The notes under the pieces: generated by a model
The model's database searches: none
Told to the model about the DNA's origin: nothing
What the model saw: only the letters and a program-made list of their open reading frames with translations
Made by a program: the position numbers and the translations under genes
IMG/VR virus record: IMGVR_UViG_3300021356_000009
Location: 1-64,000 of that record
DNA length: 64,000 nucleotides
From: a virus
Strand: one strand, 5' to 3'
Shown: piece after piece, positions 1-11,500 of the stretch
Numbering within the stretch: the first letter of the stretch is position 1
How the letters are laid out: each line of letters begins with the position of its first letter

Positions 1-2257
1 CTAGTGTATCTGTTTCTGTATAATTTGTTAGATATCCACTATTATTTGCAAAACTTATAACACCTGTGCTATTATCATATGAAATATCACCTGTTGCACT
101 AATTAATCCTCTTACTTCTGAGTCTGTACGCTCAGTAAAGCTAATTACACCAGTAGAATTGTTATAACTTATACTTCCACTTGCACTAATAAGCCCACGT
201 ACTTCTGAATCTGTACGCTCAGTAAAGCTAAATGTTCCGTTAGTATTGTTATAACTTAAACTTCCAGTAGCACTTAAACTTGCTAATGTAATAAAGTTTG
301 TATCATTTGTAAAACTACTTAAAGTTGTTGGAGTAGAATAACTTATAACACCAGTTGAACTATTATAACTTAAATCTCCAGCAACACTTATTGCTGCCCT
401 AGCTCTTGTATTAGTAAAATATAAGTTTGTAGAACCTTCAGATAGATCATCTGTTGTTTTTGAAGCGAAATCTGTATCAAAACTGTTAGATACATAAGGA
501 TCTGCAGGTTCCCAGTACTGATTTGCATTATCCCATACTAAAAATTGTCCGTTTGCCGGTGTTGTTGTATAATTTACATCAGTTAAATCAGCAATACTTG
601 CAGCAGCTATTCTTGCATCTGCTTCTGTATCTGTATATTTTGTAATACTGAATACACCCGTTGTGCTATTATATGCAAGATCTCCACCTGCACTAACTAG
701 GCCTCTTACCTCTGCATCTGTTCTTTCAGTAAAAGATATAACACCAGATGAGTTGTCGTATGAAATATCACCACTTGCACTAAGATCAGCAAGTTTTATA
801 TATCCTGCATTGTTAGTTAGATCACCTAAGTCTACAGGTGCGGTGTAACTTATAACACCAGTGGTGCTATTATAACTTATATCGCCTGTTGCACTAATCA
901 GTCCTCGTACTTCTGCATCTGTGCGTTCTGTAAAACTAAAGATTCCAGTTGCACTATCATAAGATAAATCTCCAGTTGCACTTACTGCTGCCCTAACTCT
1001 TGCATCTGTGTAATATAAATTTGTGCCTTCGCTAAGATCAGTTGTAGATTTTGCTGCAAATGCTGTGTTAAATCTAGCCTGTGTATAGTATAAGTTGTTT
1101 GTTCCCTCAGCAAGGTCATCTGTTGTAACACCACTAAGGTCTAGATTTGAACCAGTATTAGATTGAATACGTGCATCAACTCTTGCATCTGTGTAATAAA
1201 GATTTGTACTACCTTCACTAAGTGCATCTGTGTCGTGATTTGAAATATCACTTACTGTACCTGTAACATCACCTGTTAAATTTCCAGTAAATCCTGTGCT
1301 TGCTGTAACAGTTGTACCTGTAATTGCAGCAGCAGATGTGCCACCTATAATAGTTCCGTCTATTGTACCGCCATTTATATCTACAGTGGCAAATGTGCTT
1401 GTTCCAGAACTAGTAATATCGCCTGTAACATTACCAGTTACATTACCTGTTAGATCACCTGTGACATTACCAGTTACATTACCGGTGACATTACCTACTA
1501 AATTAGTTGCTAAATCTTTATTTGCTGTCCATCTATCATTTGTTGAGTCGTATGTAAAGGTTGCATTTGCACCATCTACAGTCAAACCTGCTCCATCTGC
1601 TGCCGCAGCATTTGCTGCACCGCTTGCAACAACTATATTAAGGTCATCAACAGTCAGTGTTGTGCTATTAAGTGTTGTTGTAGTGCCGTTTACAGTAAGA
1701 TCGCCTTCAACAATCAAACTATCGTCAATAGTTACAGTTGTGCCTGTTCCTGTAGCTGTGATTGTATCTGTTAAAACAGTGCCTGTTGCAGTTACATTAA
1801 CAAATGTAGGACTATCAGTAGTTTCAATTCCCTGTCCAATGCTAATTTGCCCTGTAGTATTGTCATAGGTGATGCCAGTGCCGCCGCTTAGGCTTGTAAG
1901 AGTGATGTAACCAGTTGAATTATTAAAACTAAATGTTCCGTTTGTGCTTTCGTAGCTTATATCGCCTGTAGCACTGAACAACCCACGGACTTGTGCGTCT
2001 GTTCTTTGTGTAAAACTAAAAACACCTGTTGACGAGTTATATGTTAAATCGCCTCCAGCACTTAAACTACCTAATGTTATGTAGTTTGCATCGTTAGTTA
2101 ATGAGCTTACATTGTCAGCATCTGTTAAAACAGTATCTGTACCAATGTTTATTGTAAATCCTGAAGCGAATGCAGCGGTATCATTATCAATATCAATTGA
2201 GAAATCGCCCGGCCCTACCTGCAGACCTTTTTTGATTTTAAAATCACTAGTTGCCAT
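1..2257 (-). CDS. Giant tail fibre protein, C-terminus cut off by window start
   Basis: About 752 N-terminal residues are visible, beginning MATSDFKIKKGLQVGPGD; the gene continues past the window edge. It is built from the same repeated modules as the 3564-residue fibre further along: 'DLSEGSTNLYYTDARVRA', 'FTERTDAEVRGLISATGD', GNVT tetrapeptide runs (around residues 250-280) and the 'VNGTTTTLNSTTLTVDDLN' segment. These are low-complexity beta-structured repeats typical of marine myovirus fibres. It lacks the MAISDIQKID N-terminal domain shared by two other fibres, so it may attach differently or bind another fibre. The start is supported by a strong Shine-Dalgarno (AGGGGAG) 10 nt upstream and a late promoter just before it. 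No enzymatic motif is visible. The role in host binding is inferred from family and context. Confidence 0.85.
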   Translation of the reverse strand, partial: MATSDFKIKKGLQVGPGDFSIDIDNDTAAFASGFTINIGTDTVLTDADNVSSLTNDANYITLGSLSAGGDLTYNSSTGVFSFTQRTDAQVRGLFSATGDISYESTNGTFSFNNSTGYITLTSLSGGTGITYDNTTGQISIGQGIETTDSPTFVNVTATGTVLTDTITATGTGTTVTIDDSLIVEGDLTVNGTTTTLNSTTLTVDDLNIVVASGAANAAAADGAGLTVDGANATFTYDSTNDRWTANKDLATNLVGNVTGNVTGNVTGDLTGNVTGNVTGDITSSGTSTFATVDINGGTIDGTIIGGTSAAAITGTTVTASTGFTGNLTGDVTGTVSDISNHDTDALSEGSTNLYYTDARVDARIQSNTGSNLDLSGVTTDDLAEGTNNLYYTQARFNTAFAAKSTTDLSEGTNLYYTDARVRAAVSATGDLSYDSATGIFSFTERTDAEVRGLISATGDISYNSTTGVISYTAPVDLGDLTNNAGYIKLADLSASGDISYDNSSGVISFTERTDAEVRGLVSAGGDLAYNSTTGVFSITKYTDTEADARIAAASIADLTDVNYTTTPANGQFLVWDNANQYWEPADPYVSNSFDTDFASKTTDDLSEGSTNLYFTNTRARAAISVAGDLSYNSSTGVISYSTPTTLSSFTNDTNFITLASLSATGSLSYNNTNGTFSFTERTDSEVRGLISASGSISYNNSTGVISFTERTDSEVRGLISATGDISYDNSTGVISFANNSGYLTNYTETDTL

Positions 2258-2292
2258 CTGGTTCACTCTCCCCTAAAGTGGCTTATATAATG

Positions 2293-2300
2293 TATTTATC
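2293..2300 (-). promoter_or_regulatory. Late promoter GATAAATA(C)
   Basis: GATAAATAC on the minus strand, in the short gap between two fibre genes and about 36 bases upstream of the first gene's start. It matches the T4-type late promoter (TATAAATA) in the TAAATA core and continues CATTATATAAG, nearly identical to the sequence at the tape-measure promoter. It is expected to be recognised by gp55-containing polymerase. Confidence 0.7.
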
Positions 2301-2302
2301 GG

Positions 2303-5300
2303 TTACACAGTTATCATAGTCTTAGCTACCTTGTAAACTAAAGTGTTTGCTGTATTTGGAGTAGATAACAACTCTATATTGCCCCCCGATACTTGTGTAC
2401 TAAACGCTGCCAAAGCTGCTGATCCTGTAAACAATATTGCGTATTCAGTTGATTTTACACCAGCATTATTTGAGCTATCATGTATAATTAACATTTCCTG
2501 TGCTTGGTATTCACCATTTGTGCTGTCCGTAACTTGTATTAAAACTTTTGCAGTTCTAAAATCTGCTACAGCCCATTCAGCAACTTTTGCTGTACTTGTT
2601 CCGCTTGCGCTTGTAGTTTCTGTATCCATTGCAACGTCTTGTACTTGTAATGGTGCTTTCGGAGTACTTGTTTGTATGCCTACCGAGTCTGCACTACCGT
2701 CTACAAATAAAGCGTGTGTCTGTGCATTAGATTCAACTCTAAAATCATAGCTTGCGCCAGCTTCGTTTATAGTAACATCGCCTTCAATAATTGCACCTGC
2801 ATCTGCTGTAAGTTGATTTTGTATATCAACTGTGCCTGTGCCTGCTGCTCTTAATTCTAAGTTACTATTAGATACAGTTGTAGTAATATAACTTGAATTT
2901 ATTTCTATATCACTAACATTTAATTTTGTAAATCCGCTTTCGGTTAATTCAGCTGCTAATACATTATTAGTATAAAATTTAAGTGTATCATTATCTGCAC
3001 CTGGAGAATCTTCTGCTGTAATAAAAGTATCGCCGTCAACATCTCTTGCACTTTGCAAGTTTACCCATGAGTTTCCGGAATATCCTTCAAAACTGTTTAT
3101 TGTTGAATTATATCTCATATATCCGTCAACAGGACTTGCAGGTCTTTGAACTGTAGTACCTACAGGTATTCTTATAGAGTCAGTTGCATTAATATCTACA
3201 GTAATTTGAGGACTTGTTGTATTAACACCTATTCTATGTTCAGTACCGTCAACATATAAAGTATCAGTATCTACTATTAAATCATCTAGTTCTAATGCAC
3301 CTAATGTAATACTGTTAGACCATTCAGGTATACTTCCATTACTTTTTAATACATAACCTGCAGGACCAATTGCTAATGTATTCAGGCTATCTGAATTTAA
3401 ACTTAAATTACTTGCTGCATAGAGCATATCACCAGCTGTATACCCAGTTAAGTTTGTACCACCTTTAGTAATTGGCATTGCTCTAGTATTATTTTCTGGA
3501 TTAAGATAGTAAGAACCTGCTTGTCCGTTTAGTGTACTTGCATCTAATGCACCGCCGTCTGCTGTACTTGTAATACTAATTTCTCCGTCGGCTGTAATGC
3601 TAAATTGACTTTTGTTAAATGCAGCAACACCTAAGTTAGTATAAGTAACATCACCTGCTGTTGGATCTACAGGATCTACTTCAATGTTTACTTCCCCAAA
3701 GAACTTTTCTTCACCACCTTCTGTAACACTGTCACCTACAAGTGAAATAGGATTTCCATCTGTAACTGTCATACTTCTAATTGTACGTTTAAAAGTACCG
3801 TCTCCGTATAAAGCTGTATTTTGGTTAGCTGTTCCTGTTCCTAAACGTGTAGCACTAATAATGCCAGATACAATATTAGTTGCATCAATATTCAAACTAT
3901 TCAAACTAGAATAATTATCTAAGTTCCTGCTTGATGTGTTTATTGTACCTGTAATTTTTACATTCTGTTCTCTTAAACTTAGTGTACCTGTATTAACGGC
4001 TGTAATATCTACAGCTGATTGTGTAACGCCATTAACACTTTCTTGGGCATCATTTCTTAATGTGTGTAATGTAAAGGAATTTGTAGTTACACTACCTATA
4101 AAGAAAAAGTTTCCTGATGTAATACCAGTTGGCAAAGTATCACCTGTAATCTTTACTGGTGTGCCGGCTGTATATCCGTGTGCAGGCAAATAAATCCTAT
4201 CACCGTTTACACTAATATTCCTTAACCTAAATACATGATTACCTGTACTACTTGACCCAAAATCAACTTGGTTAGCTTCTGCCAGATCATAAGATGTGTA
4301 AACTTCAAAATTATCACTGTCTATTACTTTTGCAAAATAAACAACACCGTTTTCTAAATTACCAATTTCGGTATTTCCGTTTGCATTGTATTCTATAGGG
4401 TCACCATTTGTTAATCCATGGCTAGTGTTTGTAATTATATCAGTAGTATAATCTATTTCATTATTTACAGCGTTTGCACTAAATGTAATTGTACTAAATG
4501 CAGCTTGGTTTACTGTTTGCGTTGTAGCATTATTATCTTGTATAAATTCATTTGTTGTTGCACTTGCTTCAAACTTAACAAAATTGCCTGCTAAATCAAC
4601 ATATAGTCTATTTTCAACTTGTGAAATGTCTACAGTAAATGCACTTCCTCCCGAACGCCCGCCTAAATCTGAATCAGACGCACTTAAAGTATCTCCTGCT
4701 GTATAACCTGTTCCTCCTCTTACCAAATCAACTACAGTAACAGTGCCTGTACCATCAACAGTTATATCTGCTTTTGCACCACTTCCTGTACCTCCAGTAA
4801 GTGTAACATTTGTGTATATGCCTGCTGTACCATAACCACTTCCGCTAGGTAGTGTGTTTGTATTTGTAAATGTAGCAACACCTTCTCTATATTCAGTTAT
4901 ATCGCCTTCTGCTAGAGTGTTAGCTCCTTGAACTCTAGATCCTACTACAAAATTATGAACTGTTGAATCTTCTGGATCTTCAACAATTAAAAATTGAGAT
5001 TCTGAATCATCTGATAAGAAATAATTATCTTGTGTGCTAACACTACCACTTGCAACAGTCGGATAAACGCTTAAAGCACCTGCTGTACTTGCTGTTAATG
5101 TATCTGCTGCATTAGTTGTAAATGTTCCTGTGCCTTTAACTAGTGTTACACTTGAATCTGCTGTCACTGCTGCTTTTACAATACCAGTTGCTCCACTGTT
5201 TGCCTGAGTTATTGTTTCACCTTTGGCAACAGTAATATTTCCGCTTAATGTAAGAACTTCTTGATTATAGGCTTCAATAACGTTATCGCCTGCTAAAACT

Positions 5301-8300
5301 TCATCAGCAGGAATATTTTCAAATAACGTAATTCTTTCTTCAAATTCATCTAGTGTATAGTTGTTGTTTGTTCTAATCGGAGGAATAAGATCAGGATTAA
5401 TTTTACCACTAGAGTTAAGTTGCACAACTGCTCCTGGAACAGCACTTGATGTAACTTGTTTGTCAAGGAAGTCACCTAGCCTGTTATTCATAAATGAACG
5501 TTGTGCTAATTGTGTTGTTAAACGTCCATGACTTGCACCGCCAGGATCGTTATCACCTAATGTAACATCAGTAGAAATTGCTTCAATAGTAACATCCGAT
5601 AAACTTAACTGCAAACTATCTAGCTGTGCAATACTCACTTTGTTTGTAAATGTAACATTACCAGTTCTGTTTTGGGCAGTAATAAATTTACCAACTTTAA
5701 AATCACCTAGTTCGGTTGTACCTGATGTATAAACACGACCTGGTAGATCTTCGTATTGCTCATACTCTGCATTTCCTTGTCCGCCATTTACTGGCATAGC
5801 ATTATAATCTGTACCAGAACCTGCATATTCCCATGTGTGAGCAGATGAATTAACAATTGAAGGTCTGTGCAAGAATATTTGGAAGCCCGGTAATAATGCA
5901 ATATTATCAATACTACCGGCAGTTTTTGTGCTTCTCATTAATAATGTTGCACTATATAAGTCTGTTCTGTCTGTTACACTTGAAATTCCAATATCTGTAG
6001 TACCGTCAGCATCAACATCTATTGTGCTATCTGCTGTGAATTTTACATAACTTGTTACTCCAGAAACAACAACTTGGTTTATACTTACAACAAGTGTGTT
6101 AGTAGTATTGTCCCAACTATACACATATGCATTATTAGTATTTCCGCTAACAGTTCCAGTTATCTCTTGTCCGACTGTAAAGTTATAACTACCAGCATCT
6201 AAAACAATAGTTTGGTATGTTGCATGAGGTTTTTTAATTTCGTTAATATAAAACTCTTCATCACCTGAAATAAATTTATGTGTTCCTGATGATGTAGATC
6301 CTAGTTCGGCTAAATTTGTTAATTCTTCATCTTCAAATAATTTAAATTCATCAGTATTAATTAGACTAACATAGTAATAAGTTTCATCGTAAATTCCAAA
6401 TATATCCGGATTTCCGTTACTATCATATCTAACTCTATCACCATTAGACAGTCCGTGTGCAGTAATTACAAACTTGTTATTTGCTGTGTCAACAGTTGTG
6501 CTATTTGCACTAAAAGTTTTTGTTGTTGTGCTTGATTTGAAATTGTCTGTAACATCAACATCACTAGAGTTAACAAATCTTGTAACAAAATGTTCTACAG
6601 GAGGTCTTTGAAATCCAATTACATCAAATGTTTGGAACACACCATCTACACCATTAGTTGCAATAATACCTCTATCAAATTCAAAAGCTGTAGTTCTAAA
6701 ACCTCCTGCACGTAATGCATATGTACCAAAGTTTGTTGCAGAGTTTGTAATAGATAGATAGCCGCCCGATTGAGCATATGATCCATTTTTACAGAAAATT
6801 TGGAAGCAACTAACAATTTGCGAATATGCTTCATTCCTTACTCTATAACCAGTTCCGTTAAATGATAGAATAGTAAATGCATTACCTACCATTGATGGGT
6901 TTTGTACTGGAGCATCACCTGCTACTGGATTTTCAGATTCAATTTGATTTGCAGGTGTGTTAGGACTGAATATCTTGGCACCATCAACATCGCATCCATT
7001 GCCACCCAAGAAAGAAATGATAGAACAGTTTTGCACATATGGCGATACTGTAATAAGTGGTTTTTGTATTGGTAAGTCTGGATATTCGTGTCTACTTAAT
7101 GTAAAATCTTCTACATCATCAAATGCAACAGCAAACGCATAAGTTCCGATAGGAACACCACTTGAATTTAGTTTATCTCTAAATGTAAATCCGCTCATAT
7201 ATGTAGCATTACGCAAACGGAAAATATCTTTTTGTAAATTTTGAGGGCGTATAACTACTGCACGTAAGGCATCTCCCATAATACAAACGTTATCAGGAAT
7301 TATAATTGGATTGTCTTCCAAATATTCACCTGTACCAATTTTAATTGTAATTAGATTTACATTGTATTCACCGTATACGGTTGTACTAGCTTGTCCTACT
7401 CCTAAGTTTAGAATTGTTATTGTTTCGTCCCACAGATCGTCATGTGCTGTTTTTGAACTTGCGCCGTCGTCGTACGAATTATCAGTTACTTGTGTTACTG
7501 TGCTTTGGAAAGGAGCATTTGTGTTACCGTCTTGATCATCAGTTAGTGCTATATTCCTAATAATATCGCCAGCAATATGTTTTGCATATTCTAACGCTGC
7601 AACAGTTTGAGCTTTTTGGTTATTAATAACTTCTTCAGTTGATGTTGTACCTCTGTAGTAACTTTTACCTGCCTCGATAGATTTTGCATTTCCGCCATAT
7701 TTTAAATCATAAATTACAGCTTCAACAATATAACCTGTGTCTCTTTCACAAGTTGTACTATCATATGTAAAATTTTCCCAAATACTTCCTGTAGTTGCAT
7801 TAGTAATTTGGTAATCAATATATGCAATAACTTCTTTTTGTATAAATGTTTTGTTTAAAGTTAAAAGTTGTATAACATCATTTTTTGTATCTGTAACTGC
7901 TGTTTTTGGAACATAAACATTTTCACTAGCAATTAGTGCAGCTTTCTTAATTGTTGCAACTGGTTTTAAAAATCCATCGTTGGTATCATCGCCTAAGACA
8001 CTATCTACATAAATCATGTTTGATGTTATACCAGGATTATTAAATGACAAGTTTCCACTACCGTCAGTTGTTAGAACTTGTCCTGCACTACCTGCGTTAG
8101 GAGGCAATTTAAAATTGTATGTGCTAGTGATACTATCTGGTACAGTAATTACAACACCATTGGTTCCGTTGGCGCTACCTTCCCTAATTGTTATAGTATT
8201 ATTATCTTCAACAACTACAGGAACTTTTATATTCATTGCTGCTGCTGTTACCTCAGCAACGTTAGAACCATCTGCTTCAAATACAACTATTCCGTTAGCA

Positions 8301-8494
8301 CCGCTTTCGTCAATGCTAACACTTGTATCTCCATCATGGATTTGTTTTGTTATTTCTCTTACTGTGCTGTCGGACTTTTTCATAAACAACTTGCCATCGG
8401 CTGTGTTTAATGCTAATTGTCCTTCGTCCATTTGTGCAGCAGTAGGTGCTCTACCTGCAACGCTAGAACGTAAATGTTTTATCTTACTTGCCAT
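2303..8494 (-). CDS. Giant tail fibre protein with pectate-lyase-like beta-helix (2063 aa)
   Basis: Residues 1-45 (KIKHLRSSVAGRAPTAAQ, then GQLALNTADGKLFMKK) match the short N-terminal attachment motif seen in many phage fibres and in major tropism determinant-type proteins. Residues ~160-620 begin MIYVDSVLGDDTNDGF and resemble DUF1565/right-handed parallel beta-helix domains (pectate-lyase-like fold), usually used to bind or cut polysaccharide. The middle holds repeats with a 'HGLSNGDRVRY'/'HGLTNGDPIEY' signature. The last ~120 residues (AKVLIQVTDSTNGEYQAQ onward) form a C-terminal domain common on marine phage fibres. A Shine-Dalgarno TAGGAA precedes the ATG. Likely a receptor-binding or capsule-binding fibre; catalytic activity cannot be judged from sequence alone. 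Confidence 0.85.
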   Translation of the reverse strand: MASKIKHLRSSVAGRAPTAAQMDEGQLALNTADGKLFMKKSDSTVREITKQIHDGDTSVSIDESGANGIVVFEADGSNVAEVTAAAMNIKVPVVVEDNNTITIREGSANGTNGVVITVPDSITSTYNFKLPPNAGSAGQVLTTDGSGNLSFNNPGITSNMIYVDSVLGDDTNDGFLKPVATIKKAALIASENVYVPKTAVTDTKNDVIQLLTLNKTFIQKEVIAYIDYQITNATTGSIWENFTYDSTTCERDTGYIVEAVIYDLKYGGNAKSIEAGKSYYRGTTSTEEVINNQKAQTVAALEYAKHIAGDIIRNIALTDDQDGNTNAPFQSTVTQVTDNSYDDGASSKTAHDDLWDETITILNLGVGQASTTVYGEYNVNLITIKIGTGEYLEDNPIIIPDNVCIMGDALRAVVIRPQNLQKDIFRLRNATYMSGFTFRDKLNSSGVPIGTYAFAVAFDDVEDFTLSRHEYPDLPIQKPLITVSPYVQNCSIISFLGGNGCDVDGAKIFSPNTPANQIESENPVAGDAPVQNPSMVGNAFTILSFNGTGYRVRNEAYSQIVSCFQIFCKNGSYAQSGGYLSITNSATNFGTYALRAGGFRTTAFEFDRGIIATNGVDGVFQTFDVIGFQRPPVEHFVTRFVNSSDVDVTDNFKSSTTTKTFSANSTTVDTANNKFVITAHGLSNGDRVRYDSNGNPDIFGIYDETYYYVSLINTDEFKLFEDEELTNLAELGSTSSGTHKFISGDEEFYINEIKKPHATYQTIVLDAGSYNFTVGQEITGTVSGNTNNAYVYSWDNTTNTLVVSINQVVVSGVTSYVKFTADSTIDVDADGTTDIGISSVTDRTDLYSATLLMRSTKTAGSIDNIALLPGFQIFLHRPSIVNSSAHTWEYAGSGTDYNAMPVNGGQGNAEYEQYEDLPGRVYTSGTTELGDFKVGKFITAQNRTGNVTFTNKVSIAQLDSLQLSLSDVTIEAISTDVTLGDNDPGGASHGRLTTQLAQRSFMNNRLGDFLDKQVTSSAVPGAVVQLNSSGKINPDLIPPIRTNNNYTLDEFEERITLFENIPADEVLAGDNVIEAYNQEVLTLSGNITVAKGETITQANSGATGIVKAAVTADSSVTLVKGTGTFTTNAADTLTASTAGALSVYPTVASGSVSTQDNYFLSDDSESQFLIVEDPEDSTVHNFVVGSRVQGANTLAEGDITEYREGVATFTNTNTLPSGSGYGTAGIYTNVTLTGGTGSGAKADITVDGTGTVTVVDLVRGGTGYTAGDTLSASDSDLGGRSGGSAFTVDISQVENRLYVDLAGNFVKFEASATTNEFIQDNNATTQTVNQAAFSTITFSANAVNNEIDYTTDIITNTSHGLTNGDPIEYNANGNTEIGNLENGVVYFAKVIDSDNFEVYTSYDLAEANQVDFGSSSTGNHVFRLRNISVNGDRIYLPAHGYTAGTPVKITGDTLPTGITSGNFFFIGSVTTNSFTLHTLRNDAQESVNGVTQSAVDITAVNTGTLSLREQNVKITGTINTSSRNLDNYSSLNSLNIDATNIVSGIISATRLGTGTANQNTALYGDGTFKRTIRSMTVTDGNPISLVGDSVTEGGEEKFFGEVNIEVDPVDPTAGDVTYTNLGVAAFNKSQFSITADGEISITSTADGGALDASTLNGQAGSYYLNPENNTRAMPITKGGTNLTGYTAGDMLYAASNLSLNSDSLNTLAIGPAGYVLKSNGSIPEWSNSITLGALELDDLIVDTDTLYVDGTEHRIGVNTTSPQITVDINATDSIRIPVGTTVQRPASPVDGYMRYNSTINSFEGYSGNSWVNLQSARDVDGDTFITAEDSPGADNDTLKFYTNNVLAAELTESGFTKLNVSDIEINSSYITTTVSNSNLELRAAGTGTVDIQNQLTADAGAIIEGDVTINEAGASYDFRVESNAQTHALFVDGSADSVGIQTSTPKAPLQVQDVAMDTETTSASGTSTAKVAEWAVADFRTAKVLIQVTDSTNGEYQAQEMLIIHDSSNNAGVKSTEYAILFTGSAALAAFSTQVSGGNIELLSTPNTANTLVYKVAKTMITV

Positions 8495-8556
8495 TACAAT
8501 TTCCTATATAGTGTGGGTCAGGTCCTAAGACGCCCGTTGGTCAAAAGTATTTTATG

Positions 8557-8564
8557 TATTTACC
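8557..8564 (-). promoter_or_regulatory. Late promoter GGTAAATA(C)
   Basis: GGTAAATACATAAAAT on the minus strand, about 63 bases upstream of the 2063-residue fibre start and just past the stop codon of the gene before it. It shares the TAAATAC core with the other late promoters of the window. Confidence 0.6.
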
Positions 8565-8568
8565 GCAT

Positions 8569-11500
8569 TTAGAAAGTACCTTCGTCAATTACGTCTGTCC
8601 AAACAGGCGTTCCGTTTGAATCTGTAGTTAAAATCTCGTTTGAAGTTGTAGCATCGCTTGTTCCAGCTGCTGCTGTTACTTGGACTGCACTTGTTCCATT
8701 ACCATAAAGTATACCTTTTGCTGTAAATGAACTTACTCCTGTACCGCCGTGTTCAACTGCTAGATCACCGGTTGTAACAATACTGTTTACTGTTAAGTCT
8801 TGTGCGTATATGTTGTTAAATTCTGCATCACCAGCTGTTCCACTAAACACTTCAGAAGTATTTGTTGAATCTGGTTTGAATGTAAATCTACCAGTAGACT
8901 CGTCAAATCCGAAGAATCCTAATTTCGCTGCTGTTCCGTTATGCCAACGGAACTCAATACCTTTATCCTTAGCATCATTTACTGTAGGAGCAGTGTTGCC
9001 ACCTAGTGTAAACACAGGATCATCAATAGTAACTGTTGTACTATCTACAGTAGTTGTTGTGCCTTGTACAGTTAAGTTACCTGCAATAGTTACTGTTCCG
9101 CCGCTGCCTGCTGTATCAGGATCTATTGTAATTGCACCAGTTGTTGAACCAATTGTACCGCCATTAATATTAATATCATCGATATTTGCTTCGCCGGTAA
9201 CATCTAATGTGCCTACTAGTGTTAAAGTGTTACTTGCAAATGTTAGATTGCTATCATCTACAAGTCTTCCGTCAACACCTGCAAATGTAATTCTGCTTTG
9301 TGTTAAATCTTCAACTTTTGCTTGAGCAAGTGTAGCAAGTCCGTCAACATCTATTGTTGTTGATACTGTAACATCTCCTGTAACTGCTAAAGTTGTACCA
9401 TCAAATGTTAAGTTACCACTATCTTCTATTTCACCAGCTGTGCCTGCTAGTACAACTCTACCTGCTGTTAAGTCACTTATTTTAGCACTTGACATAGTTG
9501 TTGCTGCTAATGTACTTGCACCAGTAACTCCGAATGTTCCTGATATAGCAGCATCGCCTGTTATGTTTGTGCTGTCTTGTAATTCAATTGTTCCTGCGCC
9601 ATTTGTTCTTAATTCAAGATCAGTTGCACTTACAGTAGTTTGTATAACGTTTGTATCAATTAAAATATCACCAACATCTACTCTATTTGAATATGTAGTA
9701 TCATTATACATATCCATCATAGTTGATGTGCCTGGCATATGCACCATTATACCGTTATCGTGTGTGCTAACTGTTGCATAGCCTAAGTAAATTGAACTAC
9801 CGTTTAGATATAGATCGTTCCAGCGTAAATCGCTTGTTCCTAAATCGTATGTGTTAGTTGCACTAGGAACAATGTTACTATCAACTCTACCACCAAATGT
9901 AATTGTTTGAGCTGTTGTTGCACCTAAATCAACATTACCATTAATTTGTGTATTACCTGTAATTGTTGCTGCTGCGTCAACTGTTAACAAAGAACTTGCA
10001 AAAGTTAATTGTGCGCTATCTTCGATAGTACCGCCTGTTCCAGCTAGTACTACTCTGCCAGCTGTTAGATTTGTAATATCTATGCCTGGGAATGTTGCAC
10101 TTGATCCTGCACTTACTTGTGGTACAGTAAGAGTAGTTCCATCAAATGTAAAGTTTGCACTATCAGTAAGAGAACCATTTGTGCCAGCAAATGTTACTCT
10201 ACCTGCTGTTAGATCTGAAACAGTTGCACTTGCAAGAGTTGCTTCACCGGTTACACCTAATGTTCCGCCAACTGCTGTGTTTCCGTTTGCACTTGTAACT
10301 GTAAATGCGTTTGACCCTACAACAAATGTTGTTCCATCGTAGGTTAAGTTTGCACTTCCTTCAAGCTCACCATTAGTACCAGGTACAACAATTTGATTGC
10401 TTGTTAGGTCTTCAACATTTAAACTTGCTAAGGTTGCTTGTCCATTAACATCAAATGTGCCGCTTACAGTAGCATCTCCAGTTATATTTGTACTGTCAAT
10501 TAATTCAATAGTGCCAGTACCTGCTACTGTCAATTCTAAGTTTGCATTACTTGCTGTTGTTCTAATTTGATTTCCGCTGATTGTTATATCATCTAATTCA
10601 ATAGTATTTGAACCTAATATAGTACCACCAACTGTTAGCGCACCTGCGATACTAAAGTCGCCTGTTACGCCGCCTATGTTGATATCATTTCCTGGCTTAA
10701 ATGAATCTGACTTTGCTTCATATATTAAAACTTGTCCGTCAATAATATTAGTTGTGTCAACATCAACTAAATCGTTTATTTCAGGTGTTACATTTTCAAA
10801 TGCTGTACCCAATGTACCTGCAAATGTGTAAGCAGCTCTATCCGGAGTAACATAGTTTGTTGCACCATAACGAGCAGCAGTTGTAACTCTAAAGTCATCA
10901 ATGTTACCATTTACATATCCTGCACTGCCATTAGTACCATCATTACCACCGATATTCCAATCCGTAGCAGTAAGATCTGTTGCATAAGTTGCACTTGTGC
11001 TTAGAGTTCCGTTAATATGTCTATAAAGTGTACCATTGTCTCTTGTAAAACTTACGTAATACCATGTGTTCGGAGTCAATGAAGTAGCAGTCATTATGTT
11101 ACCTGTAGAGTCTGTAACTGCTAAACTTCCGCTTATTTGAAACTCTGTAGCATCATTTGCAGAGTAAATATAACCTTGTACACTGCTATCATGATAGATC
11201 CAAAAATCAATAGTAAAGTCACTTGTACCAATTGCTGTTCTAGTTACGCTAAGGTAGTCGTCTGTACCGTCTAATAGTAAACTACCTGTACCAAACTTTT
11301 TAGTTGCTTGTGTAATTTGTGCATCACCATTTGCAGTAATTGTTCCTGCTACAGTACTTTCGTCTAAGAACGATGTGCTGGCTTCTGATCCGTTTGCTGG
11401 AATCAATAACAGTGTATTTGCATACTCAACATCACCAAATGATCCACCGTAACGTAGATATTGCCCCGGTTTAATATCAGCAATAGTAACATCACCAATT

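Noticed and set aside
1296-1868. Long Val/Pro/Thr-rich open frames on the plus strand opposite the fibre genes (also 22427-24064, 14933-15451 and others)
   Set aside because: They are mirror images of the repetitive minus-strand fibre code, lack ribosome-binding sites and have no independent composition.
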